DNA from: Acidobacteriota bacterium
Lineage (GTDB): Bacteria; Acidobacteriota; Blastocatellia; Pyrinomonadales; Pyrinomonadaceae
NCBI GenBank assembly: GCA_018269075.1
Contig: JAFDVJ010000018.1
Coordinates: forward strand, 100,412 to 164,411
Direction of reading: 5' to 3'
DNA length: 64,000 nucleotides
The translations under genes and the position numbers were made by a program. This document shows, piece after piece, positions 1 to 8,465 of this stretch. The notes under the pieces are model-generated. The model was not told where the DNA came from. It did not search any database and was given only the letters and a program-made list of their open reading frames with translations. Each line of letters begins with the position of its first letter. Within the stretch, counting starts at the first letter, position 1.

Positions 1-24
1 GTTCGATTCCGATCGCCGCCTCCA
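1..24 (+). tRNA. 3' end of a tRNA, probably tRNA-Cys (cut by window edge)
   Basis: The first 24 bases read as the last part of a tRNA: T-loop TTCGATT, 3' strand of the T-stem CCGAT, 3' acceptor strand CGCCGCC, discriminator T and an encoded CCA. The missing 5' acceptor strand would therefore be GGCGGCG. A U at position 73 together with a GGCGGCG acceptor is typical of bacterial tRNA-Cys, but the anticodon lies outside the window, so Gly or Thr cannot be excluded. A slightly degenerate copy of the same bases recurs at 2160-2183, which marks this tRNA end as the integration target of the adjoining island. Confidence 0.75.
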
Positions 25-176
25 CATAACTCTTTTTTTTCACTTCTGTTGAAGTCTTTATAAAGTATAATTCAAACCAATTCAAAAAAGTGGCAGTAGG
101 GGAAAACGTAGGGACTTTTGGATATACTATTTAAGCCCGTTATGAATTTTAGTTATTAAATGAACACCCACTAATA

Positions 177-1094
177 ATGGATATAATAAAACTCATTCCT
201 CAAATTTCTGCACTAAAATATTACCTTACTTTCAAAGACGGAAAACGCGTAAAAAATGGTATGTCTACTGAAGAAAGTATTGAGACATTTAATACCATGA
301 AATCAAAATCAATGGCATTAGAACAGTTGCCTTACTTCCTAAATGCTTCTTACTTTTTCGTTTTACAGATAATAAAACTGCAACACAATCTTATTGAAAC
401 AAAAGGTAAGAATATCTCATCGGGTCTGCAAAATCTTACAGAAGTTGAACTCAATCCAATTGCATTCCTAACCGATAGTTTTTTTAATTCTGCTAGAAGA
501 GCTCAAGATTCAATAATTCCTTATATAAGTCGTTCCTTTTCACTTTCATTACCTAATAGTATGAATGATTTAATGAAAAAACTTCAAAAGAATGAAATTT
601 CCCTACCCTCACATATTAAAACGGAATTTGAGTTTTATTGGAATAATAATGGTAAAAAATTAAAGGATTATAGAGATTTAGGACAACATCATGCCTTGCT
701 TTCTTCAGAAGGATGGATTGCAAAAAACGATGATGAAACTCTTCTTATCAGTATTTTATTACCAAACAACCCTGAAGAAAAAAGTGGTTCTCGTTTAAGT
801 TATAATAATCCAGAAGTTCTTGCTCTACCCTATATAACTATGGAATTTCTGCATCTTATAGGATTCATGTTTAAAGTAACATTGATGCTTCTTCCAGAAG
901 AAATTAATCCTAATAGGAACGCCCAAGTTGTGATTTTCAGAAATCCAAAAATTGGAAATCCTTTGATGCATCCTATTCAGGACGAAAAGCCATTCCAGAA
1001 CCAAGTTGAAAATTATATCCAACAACTTTCAACTTGGTTTTCTAGCGAAAATTCAATTGAACGTCCCGCTTTAGACCCCAATTTTAAATATTAA
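177..1094 (+). CDS. island cargo protein with HEPN-like Rx4H motif
   Basis: A 305-residue, AT-rich gene with no family I can name securely. It is predicted to be mostly helical (residues about 40-75, 92-135 and 215-240). After the long helical stretch comes KDYRDLGQHH, with R166, D167 and H171, which fits the R-[NDH]-x3-5-H signature of HEPN-domain RNases. HEPN proteins are common in toxin-antitoxin and defence systems, and small integrase-borne islands often carry such cargo, so an RNase or defence role is plausible but inferred. No Shine-Dalgarno sequence precedes the ATG; the start is simply the first in-frame ATG. No antitoxin-like partner gene lies next to it. Alternatively the motif is fortuitous and this is a sensor or structural protein. 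Confidence 0.6.
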   Translation: MDIIKLIPQISALKYYLTFKDGKRVKNGMSTEESIETFNTMKSKSMALEQLPYFLNASYFFVLQIIKLQHNLIETKGKNISSGLQNLTEVELNPIAFLTDSFFNSARRAQDSIIPYISRSFSLSLPNSMNDLMKKLQKNEISLPSHIKTEFEFYWNNNGKKLKDYRDLGQHHALLSSEGWIAKNDDETLLISILLPNNPEEKSGSRLSYNNPEVLALPYITMEFLHLIGFMFKVTLMLLPEEINPNRNAQVVIFRNPKIGNPLMHPIQDEKPFQNQVENYIQQLSTWFSSENSIERPALDPNFKY

Positions 1095-1121
1095 TATTGT
1101 TTAATTATCGTATTTTTTTCT

Positions 1122-1598
1122 CTATCCTAGATTTCTATATGCCTCAATCTTTTTAATTGCATCAAATCGGTGTTTTTCTGTTGGATGAGAATAACGCAAC
1201 ACCATTTCCAACCGTGAATGTCCAAGCAAGTCTTTGAGCGTTACAAGGTCAATGCCAGCTTCACAAGCCCATGTTGCAAACGTATGACGTAAATCATAAA
1301 GCCGGAATGATTTCAATTTTGTGCGTTAAATTGCGCCGTGGTGGGCGTTAGTCAATTTAATAAGCGGTTGTTCACCATTTCCCTTTTTGCCGCCCGCAAA
1401 AAGCAAATCATTTGGAGTTTTATCAAACCGTGCTTTCAACACTTTCCAAGCCGTTTCTGTCATCGGAATTTTGCGCCGTGCCGATTTGGTTTTGCCGGAT
1501 GCAATACTGATATAGGCTTGCTCAAAATTGACATCCGATTTTTTCAAATTGCAGACTTCGGACGGACGCATACCAGTTTCGATACCAACCTTTTTAGC
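1122..1598 (-). pseudogene. tyrosine recombinase/integrase, C-terminal remnant with internal stop
   Basis: The catalytic half of a phage-type tyrosine integrase is readable on the minus strand. Box I is present as ETGMRPSEV (the first catalytic Arg), box II as LYDLRHTFAT (second Arg, with Tyr at the usual His position, a common variant), then LLGHS and the nucleophile region RYSHP. The core-binding N-terminal domain is absent. An in-frame TAA at 1326-1328 separates box I from box II; the frame is otherwise continuous across it, so this is a nonsense mutation and not a frameshift. The remnant faces away from the HTH reading frame's promoter region. It explains how the island entered the tRNA and suggests it is now fixed. 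Re-sequencing could show whether the stop is real. Confidence 0.85.
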
Positions 1599-1600
1599 CT

Positions 1601-1696
1601 TTAATTTTTTCTTTGGATTTCGAGCCGAATAAAAGATTTTGATAGGTTTGTTGCGTCGCTTGCTTCTGAAATTGAATAAGAAAGTTTATCGTTCAT
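1601..1696 (-). CDS. 31-residue HTH (excisionase-like) reading frame, probably truncated
   Basis: A short reading frame begins at an ATG at 1696 that has a strong ribosome binding site (AAGGAG, 1703-1708, five to six bases upstream). The peptide contains YSISEASDATNLSKSFIRLEI, which resembles the first two helices of excisionase/MerR-type HTH_17 DNA-binding domains (pattern Y-S-x-x-EA-A-x-x-x-x-LSK-S). It stops after QRKN, before the domain would normally end, just where the integrase remnant begins in another frame. I infer that a deletion joined the front of an excisionase-like gene to the back of the integrase gene. The peptide alone is unlikely to fold as a full DNA-binding domain. Confidence 0.45.
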   Translation of the reverse strand: MNDKLSYSISEASDATNLSKSFIRLEIQRKN

Positions 1697-1788
1697 TTTT
1701 CACTCCTTAATAGATTTTGTTTTTGTCTTTTCCTAACACTCACAGGCTATCCAAAATATTTGGTAAAATCAAGCGTCAAAAATCGCTA

Positions 1789-1848
1789 ACTTGCTTATTT
1801 GCAAGTATTTAGCTTGCCTTTTCGCAAGTTTATTCTTGCACTTTGCAA
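1789..1848. repeat. three phased TTGC/GCAA palindromes upstream of the HTH frame
   Basis: Three short inverted repeats follow each other at about 23-bp spacing: ACTTGC-6-GCAAGT (1789-1806), CTTGC-6-GCAAG (1813-1828) and TTGC-5-GCAA (1836-1848). They lie 90-150 bp upstream of the HTH frame. Their regular phasing suggests a protein-binding array, for example recombinase/excisionase arm sites or an operator. Function is inferred. Confidence 0.5.
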
Positions 1849-2159
1849 AGTTAGTTTTTGAATTTTTAAATGCTAAATTTCAGTAAAAAAAGCATTTATA
1901 AATTACGCGATTTAGGGTTAATTTTTTTCAACAAAAACCGGAAACGAATGGTTTCCGGCTTTGGATTCGATATTTTGGCTTTATCTACCGTAGTGAAAAA
2001 CGTAGGGACTTGGTGCAGTTATGGAGTGTTAAGCAAGAAATTTTATGCCCAGCCATTCCCGAAATATTGCTTTCTTTTCTTGCACTTGATACCCCTTAAC
2101 ACTCTGTAAGATGAAACTTCAAGTATTAACTTTTAGAACTGCAATACCTTTATTCATCG

Positions 2160-2183
2160 GTTCGATTTCGATCGCCGCCTTCA
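2160..2183 (+). repeat. attR-like copy of the tRNA 3' end
   Basis: Repeats the 24 bases at 1-24 with two C-to-T changes (one in the T-stem, one in the CCA, which reads TCA). The preceding bases ATCGG could still pair as the T-stem, but no tRNA body lies upstream, so this is the displaced end created by island integration. Bases 2184-2383, between it and the next gene, show nothing else I can recognise. Confidence 0.75.
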
Positions 2184-2383
2184 ACAAAATCAAGCCACAT
2201 TAATTTTCGATTTGCAAGCCAGTCTGATTTTGCGGGACGGCGTTTTTTTCCTGAATCCCCTTTCTTTTGCGGAATTACTCACAGCGGGGTGCGCCGGCTC
2301 CAAACCGACCGAGCCTGCGGTGAACCAATTTGGTCAACCGATTCTCCCGTATCCTTAACTCAGGTTAATTTCCCCTGAAATTT

Positions 2384-3511
2384 CTAACGATCATGGGCGG
2401 TTCCCCGACATTTCGGACAAAATCGCGGAAAACAGACGCGGCAGTAGGATTTTTCGCACTGCGGGCAGGGCCCCTGTGCCGACGGGTGTGTGATGTGAGA
2501 GGCGTCGTCGCAAACGAGACGAACGGTGTCGACGGCGTAACTCCATTCGTCGGGCGGCGGTTCAAGACGGCGCGTTAAGACGTTCCAATCGATCGTGATC
2601 CGGCGCTCGGCCTTACGGCGTTTGACAATCAGATGAACGCGCTGGACGGGGGCTATTAATTCCAGTTTTTGAACGAGCTCGACCTCGGCCTGCAAGGCGT
2701 ATTTTTGACGCAAATCGGCTATTTTAGATTCGTATTCGCGGCCGGCCGCTTCGATTCGCAGGCGGTCGCGGGCCGCCTCCTGCTTTTGCAGACGGGCCGC
2801 GGCCTCCCGGCGCAGGCCTTCGTAATAATCGCGGAGCCGGGCTAAATCGCGGTCGAGACGTTTCTGCGTGCCCTGCAGAAATTTGGCGATGTGATTTTGA
2901 ATGCGGTCGGGCAGGGCGCGTTCGAAAAACGCGCCGAGGCGTTTTTCGCTCCAATCCGGCGGCAACGAGAGATGCGGCGGCGGAACGGAATCCCCTTCCG
3001 CGCCAAGAACCGCGTCGAGCAACACGCCGCAGAAGGCGTCGATTGCGCTCCCGCTCGACAAATTCAGGCCGAGCGAGATGACCCCCTCGCGTTTTTCGTC
3101 CGAGACGGCGCTGAAGCGATACAGAAAAATCAGATACCGGGTCCAGGCGCGTTCGATCTTTTCAGCTCGATAGACCGCATTTTGCAGCGTCGGACCATGC
3201 GCGAGAATTTTTTCCGGGTCCGAAAGAGGAGGCGGCTCAAGCGACAAAAAATAACGCAGCCGCTGCCCGCGACCGTCGAGCAGGCGCTCGAATTTTTCGA
3301 GCCAATCCGATTCGAGACTGACTTTCTGGACGGCGGGCGGCGTTTCGGCGGCGAAGCCGAAGCGAACGATTTCCGGCGCTCCAAGAGCGGCTTGCAGCGG
3401 GGCGGGCAGCAAAGCCTCAATCCCGGACGACTCGGACGGCTCGACCAGCGCGCCTTCAAACTCCAATAGACGCGTCGTAAATTGCCGCAAATATTCAGCC
3501 GAATCATTCAT
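2384..3511 (-). CDS. coiled-coil protein with C-terminal zinc-ribbon cysteines
   Basis: A 375-residue protein, third gene of an operon with an SNF2 helicase and a small membrane protein. The ATG at 3511 is preferred over an upstream CTG/TTG-type start because it overlaps the stop of the preceding gene (ATGAATGA), which suggests translational coupling. The N-terminal half shows no known domain. Residues about 225-290 are Arg/Glu/Lys-rich and predicted coiled coil. The C-terminus has CPQC, CRVC and CPKC, three CxxC pairs in 20 residues, so it probably binds zinc. No signal peptide. Its constant partner here is the SNF2 ATPase, so it may be an adaptor or nucleic-acid-binding subunit. I do not recognise a named family. 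Confidence 0.75.
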   Translation of the reverse strand: MNDSAEYLRQFTTRLLEFEGALVEPSESSGIEALLPAPLQAALGAPEIVRFGFAAETPPAVQKVSLESDWLEKFERLLDGRGQRLRYFLSLEPPPLSDPEKILAHGPTLQNAVYRAEKIERAWTRYLIFLYRFSAVSDEKREGVISLGLNLSSGSAIDAFCGVLLDAVLGAEGDSVPPPHLSLPPDWSEKRLGAFFERALPDRIQNHIAKFLQGTQKRLDRDLARLRDYYEGLRREAAARLQKQEAARDRLRIEAAGREYESKIADLRQKYALQAEVELVQKLELIAPVQRVHLIVKRRKAERRITIDWNVLTRRLEPPPDEWSYAVDTVRLVCDDASHITHPSAQGPCPQCEKSYCRVCFPRFCPKCRGTAHDR

Positions 3512-3833
3512 CAAACTTTTTCCTGCGCGAAGGGCGAGCAGCACTGGCGAGTTTTTCCTTCCTGACGGCGGCCGGGCTGGATAATTTTTCAGACAATTCC
3601 TCTAAATCCGAGAGCATCCATCTTTCTTCGATTTCTTCTCGAAATTCTGCGGAATAGGAAAGGATCTTCGCGGTAAAGAATGCGGCGGCGGCCCCGGCGA
3701 AAACGCCGATGAAAATCCCGATCCCGAGTTCGACCGACGGAAAAAGCCAATTCAGCAAAAACCCGATTCCGAGACCAACGCCCAGAAGATACAACAGAAT
3801 AATCAACAGAATTAACAGAACGGTTAAAATCAT
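3504..3833 (-). CDS. small two-helix membrane protein
   Basis: A 109-residue protein. It begins with two hydrophobic segments (about residues 2-32 and 38-62, Leu/Ile/Gly-rich), followed by a charged cytoplasmic tail (EFREEIEERWMLSDLEEL, then a Lys/Arg-rich end). It starts four bases inside the end of the SNF2 helicase gene and its stop overlaps the next gene's start, so the three genes are almost certainly co-translated. No family recognised. The topology suggests it could tether the soluble partners to the inner membrane; this is inference. Confidence 0.75.
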   Translation of the reverse strand: MILTVLLILLIILLYLLGVGLGIGFLLNWLFPSVELGIGIFIGVFAGAAAAFFTAKILSYSAEFREEIEERWMLSDLEELSEKLSSPAAVRKEKLASAARPSRRKKFDE

Positions 3834-6220
3834 AATTTCAAGTGCGTTTTCAACGAAACCAAGTCGTCTCGCCTTTCGGAATCAAATAATACCACGCCCT
3901 CCGGTAAATCCTCTGTTATCCGGCAATGAATTCTTCGCCGAACAATTCGTCGTCGAGCGCCTTGACTTCCGTGTATTGTTTTTTTCGCGGCCAGCAGACG
4001 CGCGCCCAACTCCTCGAAAGCCTGTTCCCGGTCGGCGGCTTCGAGCCAGGCGTCGAAGACGAGTTCCGAAAAATCCTGTTCTTCGTCCATTTCGCCCAAA
4101 ATCGCGTCGATTTCGCCGACGACCAGCTCGAACATATTTATTTTTTCGTCCAGGATTCGCAAAATATGATCTTCGAGCGTGCCGTGCGCCGCGAGGTTGA
4201 AAACGAAAACCTCGCGGGTTTGCCCGATGCGGTGCAGCCGCCCGATGCGCTGTTCGATTGACATCGGATTCCAGGGCAGGTCGAAATTAATGAGCGTCCG
4301 GCAAAACTGCAGATTGCGCCCTTCCCCGCCCGATTCCGTGCAGAGCAGAATCGGAACCTCCGTCCGAAACAGTTCGACGGCGCGGTCTTTTTCCGGGCCG
4401 CTCATCGAGCCTTCAAAAACCGCAAAGGGGATGTTTTCCGCCTGCGCCAAATCCGCCAGCCTTTCAAGCGTGGTCCGGTGATGCACGAAAACCATCTTTT
4501 TTTCTTCGGGGCTGCGGAGCAAAAGATCGAGCAGCGATTTTTCCTTCGCCGTCCGTTCGATGGCAGCGTAGCGGCCGGCGAGTTTTTTCCAATCTTTGCC
4601 CGCGCGTTTGTTTTCGACAAAGCGATTGATGCTGGCGGCGGCGGTCGCGGCGGTCGAGCCGGCCGCCGACAGCAGATGGCGAAGCGATAAACGGACATTT
4701 CCGGGCGCGCCAATCGAGGCGAGCCGAATCAGACGGTTCAGTTCGCCGTAGCATTCGGCTTCTTCGGCGGTCGGTTCCAGCTTGAGCGTGGCGGCGTGGC
4801 GCGGCGGCAGACGCACGTCAACCAGCGAACGCGTGTTGCGAATCATCACGTCCCGCATCAGCTCGCGCATTTTTTCGCGGTTCGCCGGAACGCGCGATTT
4901 GCCGCCCGTCATAAAGCGAGTGCGAAATTCTTTTTCGGTTTTGAAAATTCCGGGTTTGAGCAGAGTCAGCAAATTATAGAGCTCGACCAGCGAATTCTGG
5001 ACCGGGGTCGCCGACAAAAGCAGCAAAAACCGCTTGGTCAGCGAATTGACCAAATTCCAATTCGCCGTCCGCCGGTTTTTCAGGTGATGCGCTTCGTCCA
5101 CGACGACCAGATCGTAATTCTGCCGTGCCAGAAACGAAGAATGTTCGCTGCGGCGGGCGGCCGCAATCGAAGCGATGACGCGCGGCTGCGCCCAGAATCG
5201 TTCGGCGTCCTGCCGCAGAAGCGCGTCGTAGCTGGTCGCAAAATCGAGCTCGAATTTCACGGCCATTTCTTCGCGCCATTGCCCGACGAGCGTGGCCGGC
5301 GTCAGGATCAGGATTTTCCGCGCCATTCCCCTTAAAACATATTCCTTCAAAACCATTCCGGCTTCGATTGTTTTGCCCAGACCGACCTCGTCGGCCAGCA
5401 GCACGCGCCCGCGAAATTGTTTCAAAACCTTGCGCACGGCTTCGGTCTGATACCAAAAGGTTTCGACGCCGCGCAGGGTCGGCAGACATAATAGCTCGTC
5501 AAAACCCTTCAAAAGACTGAGCTGACCCAGTTCGTAGCGCAGGCGAAAGGCCTCTATGCTTCCGTCGTTTTCCGTTTCCGCAGCGATGGAGGCGAGCAGG
5601 TTTTCCGGCAGATTCAATTTCACGGGAATCCGCATCTCGTATCGCGGCAGCGGCGGAATCTCAATGGCGCCGACCGATTCCGCGACGGGTTTCGATTCTT
5701 CTTTTTTGGCAATTTCCGGCCGGGCCGTTTTGCCGCGTTTGCGCTGCCCGTCTTTGAGAGCGGCGGCGGTTTGTCGTTTCGCTTCGCGCTCGATTTTTCG
5801 GGTCCAGCCGAGAAAGAAAACACGCAGGTTCCAGGCGCCGGGCAAATGTATGAACGAGCGATTGATCTCCCCCTCGCCGTATTTTTCGATGATTTGCCGC
5901 GCCTGGATCCAGCGTCCCTGCTGCGCGAGCGCGATGGCGTTCAGCAATTTGTCCTCGTGTTCGAAAGGCACGAAGCGTTTCCTGAAACGCTGAATGTAAA
6001 TCTGGCTTTGAGCGGGCTTATTGTCGAGCAGGGCGGCAACAGCCGCCATCAAAATCAGATTCCCGTCGCCCGGATAAGCCGTCAGCGCCGGTAAAACCGC
6101 CGCCAGCAATTCCGGCTCTTTTCGAGCCAGCCGGTCACGCAATTCCGCCATCCATTCATTTAGGGGGCGATGTTCGGATGCGGTGTTTTCGGTTTCTTTT
6201 TGAAATCGGCGTTTGCTCAT
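3830..6220 (-). CDS. SNF2/RapA-like DEAD/H-box ATPase
   Basis: A 796-residue superfamily-2 helicase-like ATPase. The first about 250 residues are a poorly conserved, charged N-terminal region. Walker A is DEVGLGKT (about residue 275), motif Ia is TPATLVGQW, motif II is DEAHHLKN (about 372), motif III is LSATPVQN (about 400), and motifs V and VI are GGEGRNLQ and QRIGRLHRIGQ (about 640-665). This order and the RIGRLHRIGQ box are diagnostic of the SNF2 family, which translocates on double-stranded DNA to remodel protein-DNA complexes such as stalled RNA polymerase (RapA). First gene of a three-gene operon with a membrane protein and a zinc-ribbon protein. Its start lies 59 bp from the divergent gene at 6280. 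RapA proper is longer and has Tudor-like N-terminal domains not evident here, so I do not assign that name. Confidence 0.9.
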   Translation of the reverse strand: MSKRRFQKETENTASEHRPLNEWMAELRDRLARKEPELLAAVLPALTAYPGDGNLILMAAVAALLDNKPAQSQIYIQRFRKRFVPFEHEDKLLNAIALAQQGRWIQARQIIEKYGEGEINRSFIHLPGAWNLRVFFLGWTRKIEREAKRQTAAALKDGQRKRGKTARPEIAKKEESKPVAESVGAIEIPPLPRYEMRIPVKLNLPENLLASIAAETENDGSIEAFRLRYELGQLSLLKGFDELLCLPTLRGVETFWYQTEAVRKVLKQFRGRVLLADEVGLGKTIEAGMVLKEYVLRGMARKILILTPATLVGQWREEMAVKFELDFATSYDALLRQDAERFWAQPRVIASIAAARRSEHSSFLARQNYDLVVVDEAHHLKNRRTANWNLVNSLTKRFLLLLSATPVQNSLVELYNLLTLLKPGIFKTEKEFRTRFMTGGKSRVPANREKMRELMRDVMIRNTRSLVDVRLPPRHAATLKLEPTAEEAECYGELNRLIRLASIGAPGNVRLSLRHLLSAAGSTAATAAASINRFVENKRAGKDWKKLAGRYAAIERTAKEKSLLDLLLRSPEEKKMVFVHHRTTLERLADLAQAENIPFAVFEGSMSGPEKDRAVELFRTEVPILLCTESGGEGRNLQFCRTLINFDLPWNPMSIEQRIGRLHRIGQTREVFVFNLAAHGTLEDHILRILDEKINMFELVVGEIDAILGEMDEEQDFSELVFDAWLEAADREQAFEELGARLLAAKKTIHGSQGARRRIVRRRIHCRITEDLPEGVVLFDSERRDDLVSLKTHLKL

Positions 6221-6279
6221 CGATAATGAAATATATACCTTTAAATAAAGATAATTTCTTTGGGAGATTGAGGCAAAAT

Positions 6280-7524
6280 ATGAAAGCCGCTTTTTCGCCC
6301 GCCGCCGGGAAACTTCTGCGCCACCAAACCATTGACGAAAACCAGCCGGGCAGCATTCTGCGCGATTTCGGGATATTTCTGAATTTCGTTCGCGAGCGCG
6401 AACTGAAGGCGAGCGGCATCAATCACCTGCTGCCGATGGATTCGCTCGGCGAACTGAACGCGCAGCTTGCGAAACCGGTCGAAATTGCCCTCAAGAGACC
6501 CCAGCAGAAATCTTATCCTAATATCAATGGGTTGTTTCTGCTTGGACGCGCCCTCGGTTTGATCGGACTGCAAAATCGAGGCCGGGATAAGATTTTTGTT
6601 TTAGAGACCGAGGCTTTGAGCGCCTGGCACGAACTGAACGCAACCGAGCGGTATTTTACTTTACTCGAAGGGTGGATCGTCCGCGGCTCGCCGGAGATCC
6701 TGGGCGAACGGGGTGGCGGCGGCTGGTATCACCACACGCTTTCTAATCTCGTCCGCCTGTTTGAACAAATCCCGGCCGAAGGCCTGCAAATCGAAGGCAA
6801 CCCGAAATTCCGCGATTACGGGCTGTCCTTTTTCGGTCTCCACAACATCGCTCTGGCCGAAATGTTCGGCTGGCTCGAAATCGAAAGCGGCGCCGGGCAA
6901 CAGGGCCGAAGCTGGATTATCGAGAAAATCGGTGGCACGGGTTTCGGCAGCGCCGTCGTGGCTCAGCTCCTGCTGACGTTTGAGGCTCTCGATTTCAACT
7001 GGGGTAACGAGGAATTTTTCGGCGAACACGACCGATTGGCATTTGATACCCTAAAACCTTCCTTTGGATCATATTTTCCCGAATGGCGGGGCTGTTTTCG
7101 CCTGTCGCCGGCGGAAACCATCCCGGGCGTTTACATTTTCAAAGTCTCGCTCGGAAAAAAAACGTGGCGCCGGATCGCCGTCTCGTTCGACGACTCGCTC
7201 GATGTTTTAAGCGAGGCGATTCTGGCCGCTTTTCAGTTTGACAACGATCATTTACACGAATTTTCCTTCCGCGATCGTTTCGGGATCAGAGAAAGAATCG
7301 GACATCCATATCTTGATAAACGGCCCTCGACCGACGAATTCACGATCGGCGAATTGCCGCTGCAAAAAGGCGAAGTGATGGAATACCTGTTCGACTTCGG
7401 CGACTCGTGGCGATTTGACGTCGAGTTTGAAAATATCGAGCCGCAGAGCGCCGGGCGCAAAACCCCGCAGATTTTAGAAACGCACGGTAAAGCGCCGCCC
7501 CAATATCCCGATTGGGAAGATTAA
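6280..7524 (+). CDS. plasmid pRiA4b ORF-3-like (IS1096_TnpR) domain protein
   Basis: A 414-residue protein. The ATG at 6280 is chosen because GAGG lies six bases upstream; a longer frame begins inside the divergent helicase gene. Residues about 1-285 are an uncharacterised helical region. The last about 125 residues match the pRiA4b ORF-3/IS1096 TnpR-type domain: a strand VYIFKVSLGKKTWRRIAV, then FDDSLDVLSEAILAAF, DNDHLHEF and the closing YLFDFGDSWRFDVEFE. Such domains are found in mobile-element proteins and as stand-alone chromosomal genes of unknown role. It is not next to a transposase here. No signal peptide or membrane segment. Confidence 0.8.
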   Translation: MKAAFSPAAGKLLRHQTIDENQPGSILRDFGIFLNFVRERELKASGINHLLPMDSLGELNAQLAKPVEIALKRPQQKSYPNINGLFLLGRALGLIGLQNRGRDKIFVLETEALSAWHELNATERYFTLLEGWIVRGSPEILGERGGGGWYHHTLSNLVRLFEQIPAEGLQIEGNPKFRDYGLSFFGLHNIALAEMFGWLEIESGAGQQGRSWIIEKIGGTGFGSAVVAQLLLTFEALDFNWGNEEFFGEHDRLAFDTLKPSFGSYFPEWRGCFRLSPAETIPGVYIFKVSLGKKTWRRIAVSFDDSLDVLSEAILAAFQFDNDHLHEFSFRDRFGIRERIGHPYLDKRPSTDEFTIGELPLQKGEVMEYLFDFGDSWRFDVEFENIEPQSAGRKTPQILETHGKAPPQYPDWED

Positions 7525-7625
7525 TCGTTTTGCAATCGAAAAAGCAGATCTTAACGCCTGCCCCTTCCCTTTTGTGACACTCTTGTTTGCCGACCCCGAG
7601 CTATGATTTTGAATCGGCGCACTGT

Positions 7626-8384
7626 TTATTTGCAGGTCGTGTCGTCGAGCGGGATCTCGCCCGCGGTCCAGTCGTTCCCGACTTTGGCTTTGACGGTGAT
7701 GATGCCCTGATTCATCGGGGCGTCGCTCACCCGAAGCGGCGTTCCTTTTTTAAGCTTGACAGTTTTTTCGGTCGCCGAGACGAAAAATTCGGCGTCGTCC
7801 TTTTTGATTTCGCAGTCCGCTTTCTCTTCCGACGCGGCGGCCGGCTTGACCGCGCCGGTCGCTTTCGTCAGCTTGCTGGTCCCGCCTTTCTGATCGTAAT
7901 AGGTGAGGGTTTTTCCGTCGTCGGAAACGGAAACCTTGATGAGCGGGTATTCCTTGCCCTCCTCATTGTAGAACTTGATCATCTTGTCGCCGGAGACGAC
8001 GTATTTGGCGGGCGGCTCGCTCGTGTCGTCGTTGACGATGAATTTATAAGTTCCGACGAAAGTGTCGCCCTCTTTTTTCGGCTGACCGAAATCGAACGCG
8101 ATCTTGTCGTCCAAAGCGGTGGTCGTTTCCCATTTGCCGACGATGACGTTCGCCTTTTGCTCGATCGGCGACGCGGCGGAAGCCGGGGAAGCCGCCGCCG
8201 AATTGGCCGGCGTCGAAGCGGGTTTGTCGGCGTTGGCATTGACGGCGGTATTGCCGTTCGCCGCCGTATTGGCGTTCGCGGGATTGTTCGTCCGCCCGCA
8301 TCCGATTGCCAAAAAGACCGTCAGGGCGGCGATTCCCAGACCGCATAACCGCCGCGAAAAATTGTTGTTTTTTGATTGTTTCAT
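7626..8384 (-). CDS. lipoprotein with Asn/Ala linker and C-terminal SH3-like domain
   Basis: A 252-residue predicted lipoprotein. The signal peptide ends in the lipobox LAIGC, followed by a low-complexity linker rich in Asn, Ala and Thr (residues about 30-75), a pattern repeated in the gene at 8807. The middle (about 80-170) has GKWETTT and repeated beta strands like a lipocalin-type or TIGR-type small sensor domain. The last about 60 residues (CEIKKDDAEFFV ... DDTTCK) closely resemble the neighbouring 95-residue protein at 8466, with a conserved Cys at each end that could form a disulfide. Function unknown; it probably sits in the periplasm attached to a membrane. The convergent neighbour ends at 7524. 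Confidence 0.85.
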   Translation of the reverse strand: MKQSKNNNFSRRLCGLGIAALTVFLAIGCGRTNNPANANTAANGNTAVNANADKPASTPANSAAASPASAASPIEQKANVIVGKWETTTALDDKIAFDFGQPKKEGDTFVGTYKFIVNDDTSEPPAKYVVSGDKMIKFYNEEGKEYPLIKVSVSDDGKTLTYYDQKGGTSKLTKATGAVKPAAASEEKADCEIKKDDAEFFVSATEKTVKLKKGTPLRVSDAPMNQGIITVKAKVGNDWTAGEIPLDDTTCK

Positions 8385-8465
8385 ATGTTTTCAATTAGCG
8401 GATGCGGTCCCTGAAATCGTCGACCGCATCCAGTTCGCATTTTTTTTTGTTTTGATCGCGATCGC

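Larger units (their letters stand above)
1..2183. mobile_element. tRNA-targeted genomic island relic (about 2.2 kb)
   Basis: The segment is bounded by a 24-bp direct repeat of the tRNA 3' end (1-24 and 2160-2183, two mismatches), the normal signature of attL/attR made by a tyrosine recombinase. It is clearly more AT-rich than the rest of the window. It carries one intact cargo gene (177-1094), a damaged integrase (1122-1598) and a tiny HTH reading frame (1601-1696). A second 15-bp direct repeat, AAAACGTAGGGACTT, lies just inside each end (103-117 and 1997-2011) and may be a recombinase arm or core site. A 10-bp inverted repeat (GAGTGTTAAG) is at 2024-2033/2095-2104. Bases 1849-2159 hold no convincing gene. 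The element is small and its integrase is broken, so it is probably a deletion remnant that can no longer move. Confidence 0.75.

Noticed and set aside
1870-2109. 79-codon frame inside the island
   Set aside because: Runs through repeat and att sequence, no ribosome site, no homology that I recognise.
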